Of a stretch of 64,000 nt of DNA, positions 12,440 through 25,547 are shown in pieces. The notes beneath the pieces were generated by a model. That model was not told the DNA's origin. It saw nothing but the letters and a program-made list of their open reading frames with translations, and did not search any database. How positions within the stretch are numbered: the stretch's first letter is position 1; each line of letters opens with the position of its first letter. The position numbers and the translations under genes are program-made. Source of the DNA: Trichoplax adhaerens (lineage: Eukaryota > Placozoa > Uniplacotomia > Trichoplacea > Trichoplacidae); NCBI RefSeq assembly GCF_000150275.1, contig NW_002060945.1:4502935-4566934 (forward strand), in the 5' to 3' direction.

Positions 12440-14204
12440 AAAATAGCGTGTATAAAATGCTTGATTACTTTGCACTTTAGTAGCAAGCCTCCCGAGAATC
12501 CTTTATCACTGTTTTGCAAATTACTAGTTTCTGTTAGCTTAGATGAGATTTTGAAATAAGTTTAGATTGATAAGAAGGGCTTGTATTTACTCGTTATGTG
12601 GCCAAAAATATTGAAAAGTATATACATCCACATTGTATCAGTTATAGGATTCATTGTACAGAAATTCTCTAAGCATCGGAATCACTGGTTCACTTCATTG
12701 TTATTTCAAAAGTAATGAATGAACTTTATTAACAGTAAAAATATTCGACACAAGATCTAAGTATTTAGGTTTATAGCTCGTCTTTTTCAATTAGATCAAA
12801 AAGTTGATTATCTGCAATGCAATTATCACGTAATACTGTATTAGTATATTTGGTTGAAAATGCAAGTTGCGATGATATATTTACCATATATTCTTAAAAA
12901 TATTAATTATTATCGTCTTTATCTGTATGATATGCAATAGATATTATCAGTTGTCAAGACGATAAAAGACAACATATATAGCCACATAAGCTGTATATGG
13001 TATAAACAAAAATGTATGTTTATAAATATAGCCTATATATATATACAATGCACAGCAATTTATTTAGTGTCTAGAACACAAGACAGTATATCGTATACGC
13101 CGTATTTTGTCTATAATGAACATTTCTACTTTGAAGTACAGTAAGTATCACCATGACATTATATCTTAACTTTCGTTAAAGTTCAATTTATATAGAATTT
13201 ATATTTATTATTCCGACTACTATTCACATCACGTGCTGTCTTACCTGGTAGAATTATGAACAATAATGCGGAAATAAAATCGTTTTTAAAGCTGCAAAAT
13301 AGTTTATCTTGTTTGCTTACGGATAGTTTTAAAATATAACCGATTGTTTAAGCTAATCTAAGTCAATGCTAAATATATAATGGATGGCAAATTTCATTTA
13401 CTCATCTGGATAATTATTTACTATTTAAAAATGCTGCTACGTTATAAGTTGAGCTTTTATTGAGTTTCAGTTAATTTGTACAACTTATTCATGGCTACGC
13501 TGTATAATCTTTAATCTTTATTATAATTAGTTCACATCGAGAACAATTTAAGCCAACTTTTGTACTTAGAAGCAGGTAGTAGAGCATTTTAAGGCTAATA
13601 GTAGCGTCACAGAATGATACCGCTCCAAGTGATTTAAATATGTAATTTAAAAGTTACATAAAAGTCGAATTTAGAGTTGTCTTAACCAAATGCACATACT
13701 TAGTAAAAATTTCCTAAAATCAATAAAGCTTCACGTTATTTATACGGTACATACAACATAATTAAAGTATAATAAGTAATGGTAACGAGTCTTGCGTAGC
13801 AGGAAAGGATTTTAAAGATGTAACTACTATTTTAAAACCGTTACAGATAGCTAGATCGCAGAACTGATCCGATACAAAAATTCCAGTGATCCACTTTTGG
13901 CCATTTTTGCGTCGTCCTTATGATTATAATTACTTTAGCGCTATTACAGTGTAAGAATTTTATATTATAAAACAAAGTTACCTTCATCTCAAGTAATATA
14001 CAAAATACTAGATTTTATGCGAACTTGATAGGCACTGCACTTTATAGCATTATATTAACAACGGTTGAAAAATCAAGTTTACTCCTGTACAAATGAATGC
14101 AGCATAATATATATACTTTGTTGTAAATAAGTGTAAATAGTTGATAAAAAAAATAACGAATCAGAGATTTGACGTTGTAATAATTTGCTATGATCATACA
14201 GCGT

Positions 14205-14556
14205 TTAGTCCAACTGAGAGTCAACAATTATATCATATTTAAGTGTTGGAGATGGCCCTAAGAAGTCATAGTCAGTTACCAAAAGAAATGATAAAAGAAA
14301 GAGCGTTAATATTGCTATTAATATTTTTGAATATTGGTATTGCATGCATAACACCGGTAAATCGATCGTTACATCTTTGTTCCAACTAAAAACTATACTA
14401 TCACTATGGCAAATAATTCTATATGGATATAACATCAATCTTTACTTACCCCAGTGCCACACAAACAAAGAAAGCAATAAGAGCCGCGCCGAGATCCAGT
14501 CCAATCAGGTGCAGGATTTGTCGGATTGGCCAGATGGTAATTACTTCTAGTAGTAG
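14205..14556 (-). CDS. Possible C-terminal exons of an unrecognised two-helix (or longer) membrane protein
   Basis: Two minus-strand exons join in phase: 14450-14556 (after a TATAG acceptor) and 14205-14385 (after a TTTTTAG acceptor, stop at 14205-14207), with a GTAAGT donor between. Together they encode about 95 residues. The first exon contains a hydrophobic helix (LGAALIAFFVCVALG), then comes a short polar loop (WNKDVTIDLP), a second helix (ILIAILTLFLLSFLLV) and an acidic tail ending DSQLD. Phase agreement, good splice sites and two clean helices argue for a real gene, but no upstream exon was found and I recognise no family. Chance remains possible in AT-rich DNA. Confidence 0.4.
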
Positions 14557-16429
14557 CTATATGTTGCACATGATTTTCATCGCTTTGACGCTGGCACAGT
14601 CGCTTCTAAAAGCATAATAATCCAGTAAAATAATATATTGGTATTACTTTAATTCAAATACTGTACGTAGTCATTCAACATAGGATAAAATATCGTCAAT
14701 TAGCAATATGAAAACGTAGTTTATCGAGATACGCGTAAATACAATTGGATTATGATTATTAAATCAAATAATAACCAGCCCTAGTCTTGGTGCTTAATAG
14801 TTATAGCTATATAACGTGATGTACAGCACATCTTATGAATATCAAACTGTCGAATCCAATTATTCTATACTGATTTATAACTGGTATTGATTCAACTATC
14901 AGTAGATACTATTGTGTCTTTCTATATCTGCGTAGCTGGACTCCAAAAGCTGTTTTGACTTTCAGCAACAACAGGGCATTTGTACTTAATCTCAATATAC
15001 TATAGTATTCTTTTAGAACAATGATACAGAAAATCTATATGATATGGCGTCATTTTGATTCTTATAATTTTTATGTGCTAATAACTTTTAATGTACGGAT
15101 ATTACAGTATCGTGATAGTAGATATATTATATATAGAGATATATGGTTTGATTCAAAAACATCAAGCGTGCTTTTCGTTGAATTTACATAAATATGACGC
15201 CACTAAAATATTGATGAAAAATCATGTTAAAATGGCGTATGAGGTAAAAATAGGTAGAAACATAATGAACCCTTACAGTTATAGCCAGTAGGTGTAAGAA
15301 TTCTATTAGGATGACATCGACACTGTTTAAAAATTCTAAAATCGAATAATTTCTGGATTGCATAATGACTCATGAGCTACCAATATCCTAGTATACAGTG
15401 ACTGTGTAGTAGTAGCGTCAGTAACGACTGTGTAAACAAAATGACAGAAGTAAAGGAACTATCAATATTAGATAGTCTTAAGGGATAAAGTGCATAGAGT
15501 ACTATCGTTCTAAATAGTTAATTATTGAATAAGTCTAATAGGACTAGTTTTGCTGCTATTGTGAGTGATACCCTTTAGTAAAATAGTCTTATTTCTTGAT
15601 CTTGATATCAATATAGCCAATAACTACAGTACACTTGTCTATTTGCTGTACAGCCATGCCAACGGTACAATGGCGCGTTGTATACAGTACAGTAATTATG
15701 CATTTATCATTGATTCATCAAGTTCAAGCTATTCAATCACCTTTGGCAATCTCATTTTATAATGGTCAATAAAATACTGACTATCAAGTATAGTTAATGG
15801 GCTAAGTAAATAGGATTCTACCTCATGGTGTTATTAATGCTACTGATGTGTGTAATTAGTGAATTAATCGGATGTCAGTAAAGTGGGAGATTAACTCGTC
15901 CATGGCTGTTTCATCGGTCAATACTAATGTGTTAAATAATGCTTTAATCGTCTATCAACAATTCCTACACATCCAGTTAGCCACTAATATCAAAAGATAA
16001 GTAGTAAAATGGATTGGATCGAGAAAAAAAAAGCTAGGATGCGCCTGCATCTCAAGTTGGAGTGCTGCAGCTGTTTACCATGAATTCAATATTCACATGT
16101 GTAGACAATCATTTCCCATCATAGAAAAGTAGCGTATCATTATCATTTGGTGATGGTAAATACCATATCTATCAATCTATCTATATTTACATAGTACATA
16201 CGCTATTTTGCAGAGGAATGTGTTCATTTATTTCAAATGATCTCTTATGTCTGCGAAGATTTTCGACCATCTTTTTCCAGGAAATGCTACTTGGCGCTCA
16301 AAGGCAGCAACGCTTTGTTTTGGAGCTTATCACTTACACTGCAGTCGGCAGGTCTCACGCCGCGTCGCATCAATCAATGGATTGTGCCCCCTGTGGACAC
16401 GCGGACATACAGACAGAAGACTACAGTCC

Positions 16430-17400
16430 ATGCCGTACAGTGTACAGTCTACAGTACAGTCTATTCGTACTGTACAGTACTATACACTGTACTGTACACC
16501 CTAATAATGGTGCGGAGGTCCGAGAATCAGGAACTTGAGGCTTCACAGTCCTTTTTTCAATGTAATTAGTAGTACAGTACTGGACATGGGTAATTCTAAA
16601 TTTTATTTTATTTGAACTACTTCTTTTTTTTAAGTTGGGTAACAAGTTACTCAAAGCTACTGCCACCCGGTGAATGGAAGCCGCTGTTAACTAGTCCTAC
16701 AGCATACTCGTAAACTATGACATGGACTACTGTACTTCACTGTACTAGAGTACGACCATGACTATGACTACTGTAGAGTACTGTACTGTACTTGCAACAT
16801 TAATACTGTACTGGATCTCACGACATGGAGCCGTGACAGACATTTTTGGTTGAGTACAGTAGTCGCTGACCTGACAGGGTGAGTCTCAGCCCGACGTATT
16901 GATTGACGTCCAAGGTCATGAGATGATATCGATAATGATGGTTGCCAGTCAAGAGACTTGACGATGCGTAAACGCGCTCTTTTCACACTGCAGCACTATA
17001 CTGAATGTATAAGTATTGCAACTTTTACAAGACACACATGATGTATGTATGTGTCCCTTTCTTTTTAGTAGTCTCTGCTTAGTGTACACTGTGTACAGTG
17101 TACATTATTATAATGTCACTGACAGTCTGCCATTATTACTGATGTACTTTTACCTTTCATCTTAACAACCGCTATGTACACACACTGGACAGACGGCCTA
17201 TCCTATCCTGATGGCACATTTGCCAATGAATTACAGTACTGTACTGTACAGGAAAACTTTTCTCAAGACTTGATGTACTGTACAGTACTGTACGTCACAT
17301 TGCTGACGACTGACCAGTGACCACCAACCAAGACTCAGACGCCTCTACCGTGTACAGTACACAGTATAGCAGTGTACACTGTACACTGTAGACTAGGACC
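16430..17400. repeat. GTACA/GTACT palindromic pentamer cluster 3
   Basis: Dense runs of GTACA/GTACT at 16435-16500, 16725-16815, 17080-17105, 17235-17295 and 17350-17390, including the self-complementary string TGTACAGTGTACA-type motifs. They lie in the intergenic space about 0.9-1.8 kb upstream of the neurabin start codon. Flanking spacers are of higher GC than the local background. Confidence 0.85.
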
Positions 17401-18274
17401 GCCTGCAGTTATCATAACTTGGTACTAAAATAGGGTAACGCACAATACGAGTTCTTTCAACGAGTCATTCCTTTATATCAAAATTGTATAAAACCTATCA
17501 AAAAGCATCTAATGTTCATTTTTACTTTACAGTACTAACAGACAGCCAAGGAGGTTATCAAATCAACCAAATCACGGTAATAATGTTATTGCAGCCTTGT
17601 TTCACTTTAATAACTTGCCATTTCAATGGATAAAAGTCTATTTAATGACACTGTGGTTGATTCGTCCTTATTTTTATCAACTTAGCTTACAGAAATGAAC
17701 GCATAGAAAGCTTACCAGCCTGCTGTATTACTCCAATGTCAACGGATTCAAAGGAAAACAACGCAATATTACTGCCATCTCAAGCAGCTTGTCCTATACT
17801 GTCGTACACCTACAATTTCATACTATTCAGCAAAAAAAGCCCTTTAGAAAGGAAAAAAGTTAATTAACTAACTGTTTTTCTAAAAAAAAAAGTTAATTAA
17901 AGTCCAATCGTTGGTGTATCTTCATTGACAATTTCAAGAAACGTCAATGCTTTCGATACAGTGAACATATGACTTGGGCGTGTTTATCGTACGCTTGGCA
18001 CTCTCTTGCACTTCCATACTAATACTGTAATAGTATCACTAAACCGCGACGGTAGATTGCACCTCATAAACACACCCTGAAACGTATCGTACGTACAGCA
18101 CAGTAGATGTCCCAAGTCGACGTACTACTGTACTACGCGGAATTCAATATACCCCCACCCAGAAAAATTCAAGAATAAATAAATACAACCGCCGAATAAT
18201 TATTAATTTAGTGCTATCAAAACAGCATTCAATCTTCTAGTCATCCATTTATCAACTTGCAGCTTAAAGACGTA

Positions 18275-21200
18275 ATGACATCTTTTCGTAATTTAGCAAT
18301 GTCAGTCGGCGAAGACCAAGATCAAGAAGAAGAAAAGAGCATTTTCCATCATGGTACCGTCAACAATTTGGCCAAAATGTTTGGTCAAAGTACATCTAGT
18401 CAAAGTTATAATTCTCGACAACGTAAAGTGCCAAACGTTGGTGGGGAACAATCTCCAATGAACAGAAATGTAAAATCGAAGATCAATGCTACAAATTCCA
18501 ATACTTATTCAAATCCGCCATTAAACCATTCTAATTCTAATGATGATGAAAACATCACCCGAGAAAACTTTAGACCATCTACTCGAGTTAAAAATGGAAC
18601 TCAACTGTTGACCAAGAATAATCCTGATAGCGTAACCGACAACGTAGCAGGACGCAAAACAAACACTAATGTTAATGTAAAAGGGAAGAACAACCGTTTA
18701 CCTACTAAAGTAATCAATCACTTATCCAATCAAGATAATTCTCCAAGTGTTTTTAAAGTCAAGTTAAAAAAAGTCGGTATTGAGAAATTATTACAAGAAG
18801 ACGAAGAGAAAAGGAAAGCAAGTGTTCAAGATGAACAAATGAATCAATCGTCCTTCGATACTGTGAATGCCAAACTGAACTACCAAATACCGCAACGAAC
18901 AAAAATGGATGATGATGATGACCATAATAGATATGTGATAGCAAGTAAACAATCACCAAATCAACTTGACCATGATATGAATTACAATTCAATCCGGACT
19001 AATCCAATTACGGATAATACCGATTCAAACATTGAGAATAAAATGATAGAAGAGAATAACACTATAAGTGAGGATAAAGAAAGTGCAAAAGATAATTCTC
19101 AGATAACCTCATTGCCTCCTTTGGAAAAGAAAACAGCAAAGCCTGATAATGTTGATATCACTTCAGGTCTATCAGTTTACACTAAAGGCAAGTATGTACC
19201 TCCTCCTTCAGTCAAAGAAAATTATGACCATAATCAATCCGTTAAACCCAACAGTAACGATTTTACCCCCTCGCTTGGTAAAAAATCCAACACTAGCGCC
19301 AGGTTAGCCTACAATTTTGCTAAAACTGGGAAAAAGAAAACTTCAAAAGACAATACACCAATTCTTCCAAAGTCGCAAAATTCAGCCTATCAATTTAGTA
19401 AAACTGCATCCAGTCCTAAAAATCAACCAACCAGAGATGATAACCAAGACGAAATAAGCTATAGCACTTCTAATATATCATCATCTAAATCTGTGACTGA
19501 CGCGAATAATTTTGGCCATTTTATCAAAAAGAAGTCGAAAAGCGTGGATAAAAATCCACGCATAGTAGAACAAATTAATTCCAATTCAATAAATGAGCAA
19601 AACAGTGACCAACAGTTACCGGCATCTGGTAAATCGATTCTTAAATTATCATCTAATTCCGATAAAAAGGTTCCTTCTAGTGTCAAATTTTCCAATGATC
19701 AACCCCAAATTAATTTTACGCATTCTGCTGACGACTACGAACGAGTCATTGATATCGATGCTGCATTAAACGTAGCGCAAAATGAAATTGAAAAAAGCCT
19801 ACGTAATATGGATTTAGTTCCCGTAGAATTGGCTAAATGTAAGTATTTTAAAATATTCATAGTGCAAGTCTGTTACCCTGTAAAAATTAATTAATTATGG
19901 ATAGTACAAGTCAATAAATTCGACTTCGCTTCCCAAATTTAAAGAGGTCCTCTTTTTACTTTTTCTAATTTAGATTATAATTATCGATCTAGTCTATACA
20001 TTCGAGTTATAGGCATTAATTAAATTATTATTCTTGGTAAAAAATAGGAATTTTAAAATACGTATAAACAATAAATTTTATTATTTACGGGTATATAGCT
20101 ATTGTAATTAATTAGCGTTGTGGTTTAACTCAAAAGGTAGAGTGCGGCATACCCAATCTTGATAATATGTGAAGTATATTATAGTTAAATTTTTTATTTT
20201 ATAAAATACAGTAGTTAAAAATCAATCACGTTATTTCACAAATAGAGATCGACCGAAATATATCTTCTGTTTTACACAATGATAATTAATCTATGAATCA
20301 ATCATTAATCCTACGTGTGCGTATAAAAGTGTATATCTCTCTATTCTTTAGAGTGCAATAGCATTGTTATTCATATTCGATCTTTGACATAAATTATATT
20401 ATCTTATCGATCTATTGTTAGACGATAAACCTTTAGGTGTAACAATCAAGAAAGTATGGGTTGGAGAAAATGGCGAAGGAGACGATTTATTATCTGTTTA
20501 TATAGACTCAATTGTGCCTGGTGGAATCGCCGATCGAAGCAAAAAGTATAGTAATCTTTTTTAAGAGTTTAATTTTAAAACGCAACTATTATTCTGCTAA
20601 ATGTAACTAATACAGTGGCCCGATTGATAAAATCTTAAATCTACTTATACAGTATAAACATTGTACTGTGCTGATAGGCGCATTTTTTTTATACGTACGA
20701 GACTAGGGACCGCTCAAGAAATATTTATAATCCCCATGTTATATAGGGAGTGTAACCGGGAGAAAAATTTCTTGAGAGGTCCCTGACAAAATATAGGATT
20801 GGAAATTTCTATGATACGCGTATATCATCTATAGTCATACAGTTAGCATAAATATATCCATTGAGAATGACGTCAGTTAGATTTTTATGCTGCTATACAA
20901 TTATTTGTTATGTTAATTTAAATTTCCGCCAGTTACTTCCATCTACAAAGAATCATTTAATACCTGAATTTTTTTTATACAGAAATTCGATCTGATTTTA
21001 TCCATAGTAGTCCTTTCTATATCTTGGCTTTAATGTTAGCAAGAGAGCGTAGTCAAATAACAGTCACTGTATCATGCGTGAAAATGATGTATACTTCACT
21101 ACTGCTATTATTTTTACCATCAATAGACATACAACGCAAGCGTAATCATTTATATCCTGTAATATTTGTTTAAGATCAACTAGGCTTAGGGAAAACGAAC

Positions 21201-24200
21201 TATTAAGTTCTATTCAATTCTACAATAATTGATGAATAGATATCATTTTTAATTATTAAAAGAGATTTATTTGATTTCATAAACCCCCTTACTTGTATTG
21301 AGTTATTATTGCTATTTACGGATATATCAGAATAGTATTCATATATGCTAATAATAGTATTGTATGATAATCGCTCACGATTCATTAAAAGTCTCATTTT
21401 TGACGAAATAATTTCATTTTTCCTCTATCAATGATTTCAAATCTGATGTATTTTCTTTCTTAATTTATAGTGTTCGTGTTGGCGATTTAATCGTTCAAAT
21501 AGACCAAAATTCACTTATAGCTGCGACTGGTAGTGATATTGGTAAAGCTTTAGCAGGACTTAACGGCATAGTAAAGTAAGTCTATACTGACTATTATAGT
21601 CACAAAAACGATTCTGATTTGCACATAAAAATGTTACAAAATTTCCTTCTTTGCATGATCATCAATATACCAATATATCGGATTTGATGTACTGTACCTT
21701 CACAAATTAACTATTGCATGCTTATCTTGTACAATAATGAAAGAAAAGACGAAATAAGAAATCGTATTAGTGCTGGTTATAATGTTATCACTATGTACTT
21801 TCTCTCCCATAAAGTTACTTATGGGGGAGATAAAATGTAGGGAAATGAACAAAAATTTCATACCTATTTGGTTCATTTTTTCTTTTAATATATAAGTCAG
21901 TTAAATAAATATATAAAATAGTTTTGAGATAAGTATAATTCTGGAAAATTAATTCATTGTCCATTATATCTACAATAGATATATCATGTAACATTGTTAA
22001 TGAAGCAAATTTTGCTCTTACTAAATTTATCAACGTTATCAACAGATTTGTTTTTGGTCGAGAAAAGCCGAAACAGAAAATTAGTGACACTTATTCTGTG
22101 GAAAAACAGACGATTAAGAATAGTCAAGAGGTTAAGCAGAATTCAAATACCGTACGCTCCGTGCCTACAAAGACAAAACCTATTCCTAATGTATCGGTAC
22201 CTCCAGTTGATGAATCTTCAGATGAAGACGATGGAGACGAATCAGATAGTAGCGTTGAAGGTGCTTACCACTTTGGAAACGCTGACAGTGATGGTAGTGT
22301 AGATGGTGATAAAGAAGTTGGCAGAGTCCCACCTGTACAAATCACGGAAAATAAAAAGAATCTTAAGGCAGATCCTATCAAAGTAGCGGCATTGAAGCAA
22401 GTAAATAATACTAAACAGAATGCTACGATAGGTATCACTGCCAAGAAGGAAGAAGAGATCAAAATTAATGCACCTTTAATAAGTCAAAAAGAAAAGAATA
22501 TAGAGAAGAATAACACCAGTGCAATGGTTAATACACCTAGTACGCCTGCCATTCCAATTTCCGAACAAACAGCAAAGTTAGAGCGAGTTAAATGTCTAGA
22601 AAAGGAACTGCAAGAGGTACCCTTAAATCCTATTAACCACACATATAAAACAGTGATGAAATCCATTGCAATAGCTATTTTTAGACAAGATTAAGTAATT
22701 TGATGTTTTACGATAGACCAAAGCGATGTTGAATGTTGCTCAAGATAAAGTTACCAAAAATACCACGAATGTTGAACAAATCAAATCACTAGAAAAAGAA
22801 TTACAAGAGGTTAAATATGTTCTCATTATTTGCTATTACAATTTAAAAGTTATGTTTATTTAGCTGATCGTATTGTATGCTTACAAAAAAATGAAATATT
22901 GATATTCTCATCCAATAGACTAAAACGACATTGGATATTACTGAAAGCAAATTAACAGCTACTACTAATAAGGTCAGGACAGAATTAATGAACTTTACTC
23001 GATTGTAGCTCGTTCAAAGGCATTGTAGTATATTGCGGAAAGAAATTTAAGAGCGATTAATACATACAAAAATGATACATATCTAAAATTATCTTAATGC
23101 TGTACTTTTAGCAATTGATTAACGTTTGATTTTCATGTCATCACTTAACAGATCGCTGAATTTGAAAAATCGAGTAATCAAGTCCTAGCATTAGAAAAAA
23201 AATTATTAGAAGACCAAATAGATAGATGGAAAAATCGCGCAGAAACTGCTGAAAAACGCTTGTCTGTAGTTGAAATCCAATGTGATAATTTAAGATCTGA
23301 CCTTCTCGAAACAAAACGACAAAGTACCTTACTGATGGAGCAATTCTCCTTATTGAAAGAGCAAGTCTTCAATACTAATAAGTGAGCTTAAATCTTCCAA
23401 TTTTCGGGCGCTTTTATAAACGTTAAGCACTAGTGCCAACTCATTATTTGCAATGATTATTTTATTCATCAAGATATGATCCGAAAGATAAAGAATCAAT
23501 ACCTGATGATAGTGACGTTAGTCCTATTTAAGCAACATTTATAGTATTAAAAGCCGTACATTATTTGATCTTATAGCGTGATATTGTAATACTTTAACAT
23601 TTCAACAGGAGAGTTCAGCAAATGGTTCTTCAGAAGAGAATTCTATAGGTCCACCAAAGCCTCCTCGAGGTAAACGTGCTGCTCCTCCAATACCGGTTTC
23701 GTCACTTGATAAGGATGATCCCGATGAAGGTTTGTATCTTGAAATAGCTTTTCGTTATTCGTAAATAATCTGTTAGTCAAATTAATTCAAATCCTTCACC
23801 TTCTAAAAACCCATAAAATTGAAGCAATCGATTCTGAATCAGAGTTGGCAGTAAATTCATCTGAAGAGCAACCTAACAATGTACCGGTATCCGCGCGTGC
23901 AAATCAAATTCAGGTTACTTTGACGGTTTAAACAAAACTGCATTCTCTTTTTTTCAGGATTAGTACAACACTTCTTAATTAATTATCTTTCAACTTCATT
24001 TTAGCAGCCAAGTTCTAGCACCGATTCATTTCAACACTATAGCAAGTCTCATCCCGATATGTTTGTAGAAAAGAAAAAGAATATTTTTCATAAACTTAAG
24101 TTTGGTCGTAAATCCAAGAAAACATACAACTTTGACGGAGGTAAAATGTAGTTTTGATCTTAAATGATCAAGTTAAGCTAATATTATAAGTAGCTGATTA

Positions 24201-24381
24201 ATTACAAAGAAACTGTCGTAAAGCTTTATACTAGGTTTTAATGTTGTTTATAATTTGACGGAAATGATTTCTTTCTTTACAATAACTTATAGCTAATAGC
24301 GAGGTTGCTTATGTTAATGAAGATGCCCCAACGGTTGCTGTCGGGGAGATAACTGTGAGAAGAAGTAGAGATGACCTTTAG
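18275..24381 (+). CDS. PPP1R9: Neurabin/spinophilin-type PP1-targeting PDZ scaffold
   Basis: Scaffold that brings protein phosphatase 1 to actin-rich sites. Exons: 18275-19838, 20422-20545, 21471-21575, 22046-22616, 22717-22809, 22919-22972, 23152-23381, 23474-23516, 23609-23729, 23825-23913, 24005-24140, 24293-24381 (stop). All phases match, giving 1072 aa, close to human neurabin-1. Residues 1-460 are Asn/Ser-rich and low complexity. Around residue 469 lies the PP1-docking stretch SVKFSND...QINF followed by ADDYER, colinear with spinophilin KIHFST...IQVF and EDYDR. The PDZ domain follows (about 515-620) and ends with the neurabin signature FVFGREKP. An acidic segment and a coiled coil come next (22560-23381), then a Pro-rich stretch (PPKPPR, APPIP) and a basic C-terminus. 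No SAM domain was seen. The ATG at 18275 is chosen because an in-frame stop lies about 65 bp upstream. Confidence 0.9.
20705..20784. repeat. 80-bp imperfect inverted repeat in neurabin intron 2
   Basis: Two 18-bp arms (20705-20722 and 20767-20784, AGGGACCKCTCAAGAAAT and its complement) differ at one position and flank a 44-bp loop. The structure could be a small foldback element or a stem-loop RNA. No target-site duplication is evident. Confidence 0.7.
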
Positions 24382-25547
24382 ATTTTCTTCCTATCATGTA
24401 CTTGCGTTGGCCATACGCTCAAGAATCGTTTATTTATACGATATAAGTTTTGAACCTAATCTTTCAAGACTGTGAAGAAAACATTTTATGACAATATTGA
24501 ACTTTGTTTACTTTTTACTGAAACTAATGTTTGCGTTTTATGAACATGGTAGACAGTCAGCGATTGGCAGGATGGCAAAATTTATACCGTATAAACATTA
24601 TTTAAATTAAATGTACGCATGATTCAAGGTTTTAGTTATAATTATGTAATGCTTATGTTGAGTAACCACCGAAATCTTTTTGCTGATACTATAAACACAG
24701 TACTACGCTATTATTATAAGAGAATTTCGGTTGTTTGATTGGAAATATGAAATATTTTTACCTATTGATATATACACTATGATATGATATTATATAGCTA
24801 AAGCTGTTTTCTTTAATAACTACGTTAACGCGTATAAATTGGACGACTGAAATTGCAAATTGATACTGTACAAGGTTGCGCAGTACGGCCTTTTTTGATA
24901 TATTGTTGATTTGTATTACAGCTTTTGTACATTTATTCTAAATTTCAATTAAAATATTATTTCTGGTAATTATCAGAATAATTAACGAATGAGACGTTAT
25001 ACGTATTAAATGAAAAATTTTCTATTTCTACTTTGTTGTATTAGCTTAAGATTGAAATTCATGTACGAATGTTATATTTGGTATTTGCTCAAACATCAAC
25101 AGTATAGCCAAAATTTATTAAGAATTTTCAATCGTATGTTACATAAATGGTTGTAATTATCCTGTAAGAATACTGGGAGTGATAAAAATTCTTGTAAGCG
25201 AAACGCATACAGCGAGCATTTTTTATTTCTGTTACGTAAAACAGCTACTTTAATTTTGATGGTAAACATGGATAGGTGAAAAATGCTTTAAACCTTAGCA
25301 ATATTTAATAAAGAGATTGCCGTGAATTTATATTGCTAACAAATAAACGCAGTTCATTGATAATTATAGTAATACAACATCTTTATGTACTGTATGTCGT
25401 TTTCAGTATCAAAAATGTTTAAGCAATTAGTAATTAATTTTTGAATACGCGTAAAGAGATTAAATAATGCATTATTAAATCAATATTAAATCATCCTGTA
25501 GTTTACGCGTATATCTTAGTAGTCCCAGAAAAGTCAAATTTTCATTT
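24382..25547. other. 3' intergenic space between neurabin and LETMD1 genes
   Basis: The convergent gene ends face each other here. The sequence is AT-rich with no repeats of note and no recognisable coding exon. It should contain both 3' UTRs and polyadenylation signals. Confidence 0.6.

Larger units (their letters stand above)
12440..18274. other. Intergenic region between tensin and neurabin genes
   Basis: AT-rich DNA with no conserved domain except the possible two-exon membrane-protein piece at 14205-14556 (minus). The sequence at 16218-16560 is open in three plus-strand frames at once and runs into GTACA repeats, so it is probably not coding. The GTACA cluster occupies about 16430-17400. 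The last kilobase (17400-18274) is the likely promoter and 5' UTR of the neurabin gene. Confidence 0.6.

Noticed and set aside
16218-16569. Three overlapping plus-strand frames of 85-110 codons
   Set aside because: All three frames are open together in a GC-richer stretch and end in the GTACA repeat; no motif supports any of them.
20115-20170. tRNA-like string (GGTTTAACTCAAAAGGTAGAGTG)
   Set aside because: It recalls a tRNA A box, but there is no B box, no acceptor stem pairing and no anticodon arm.
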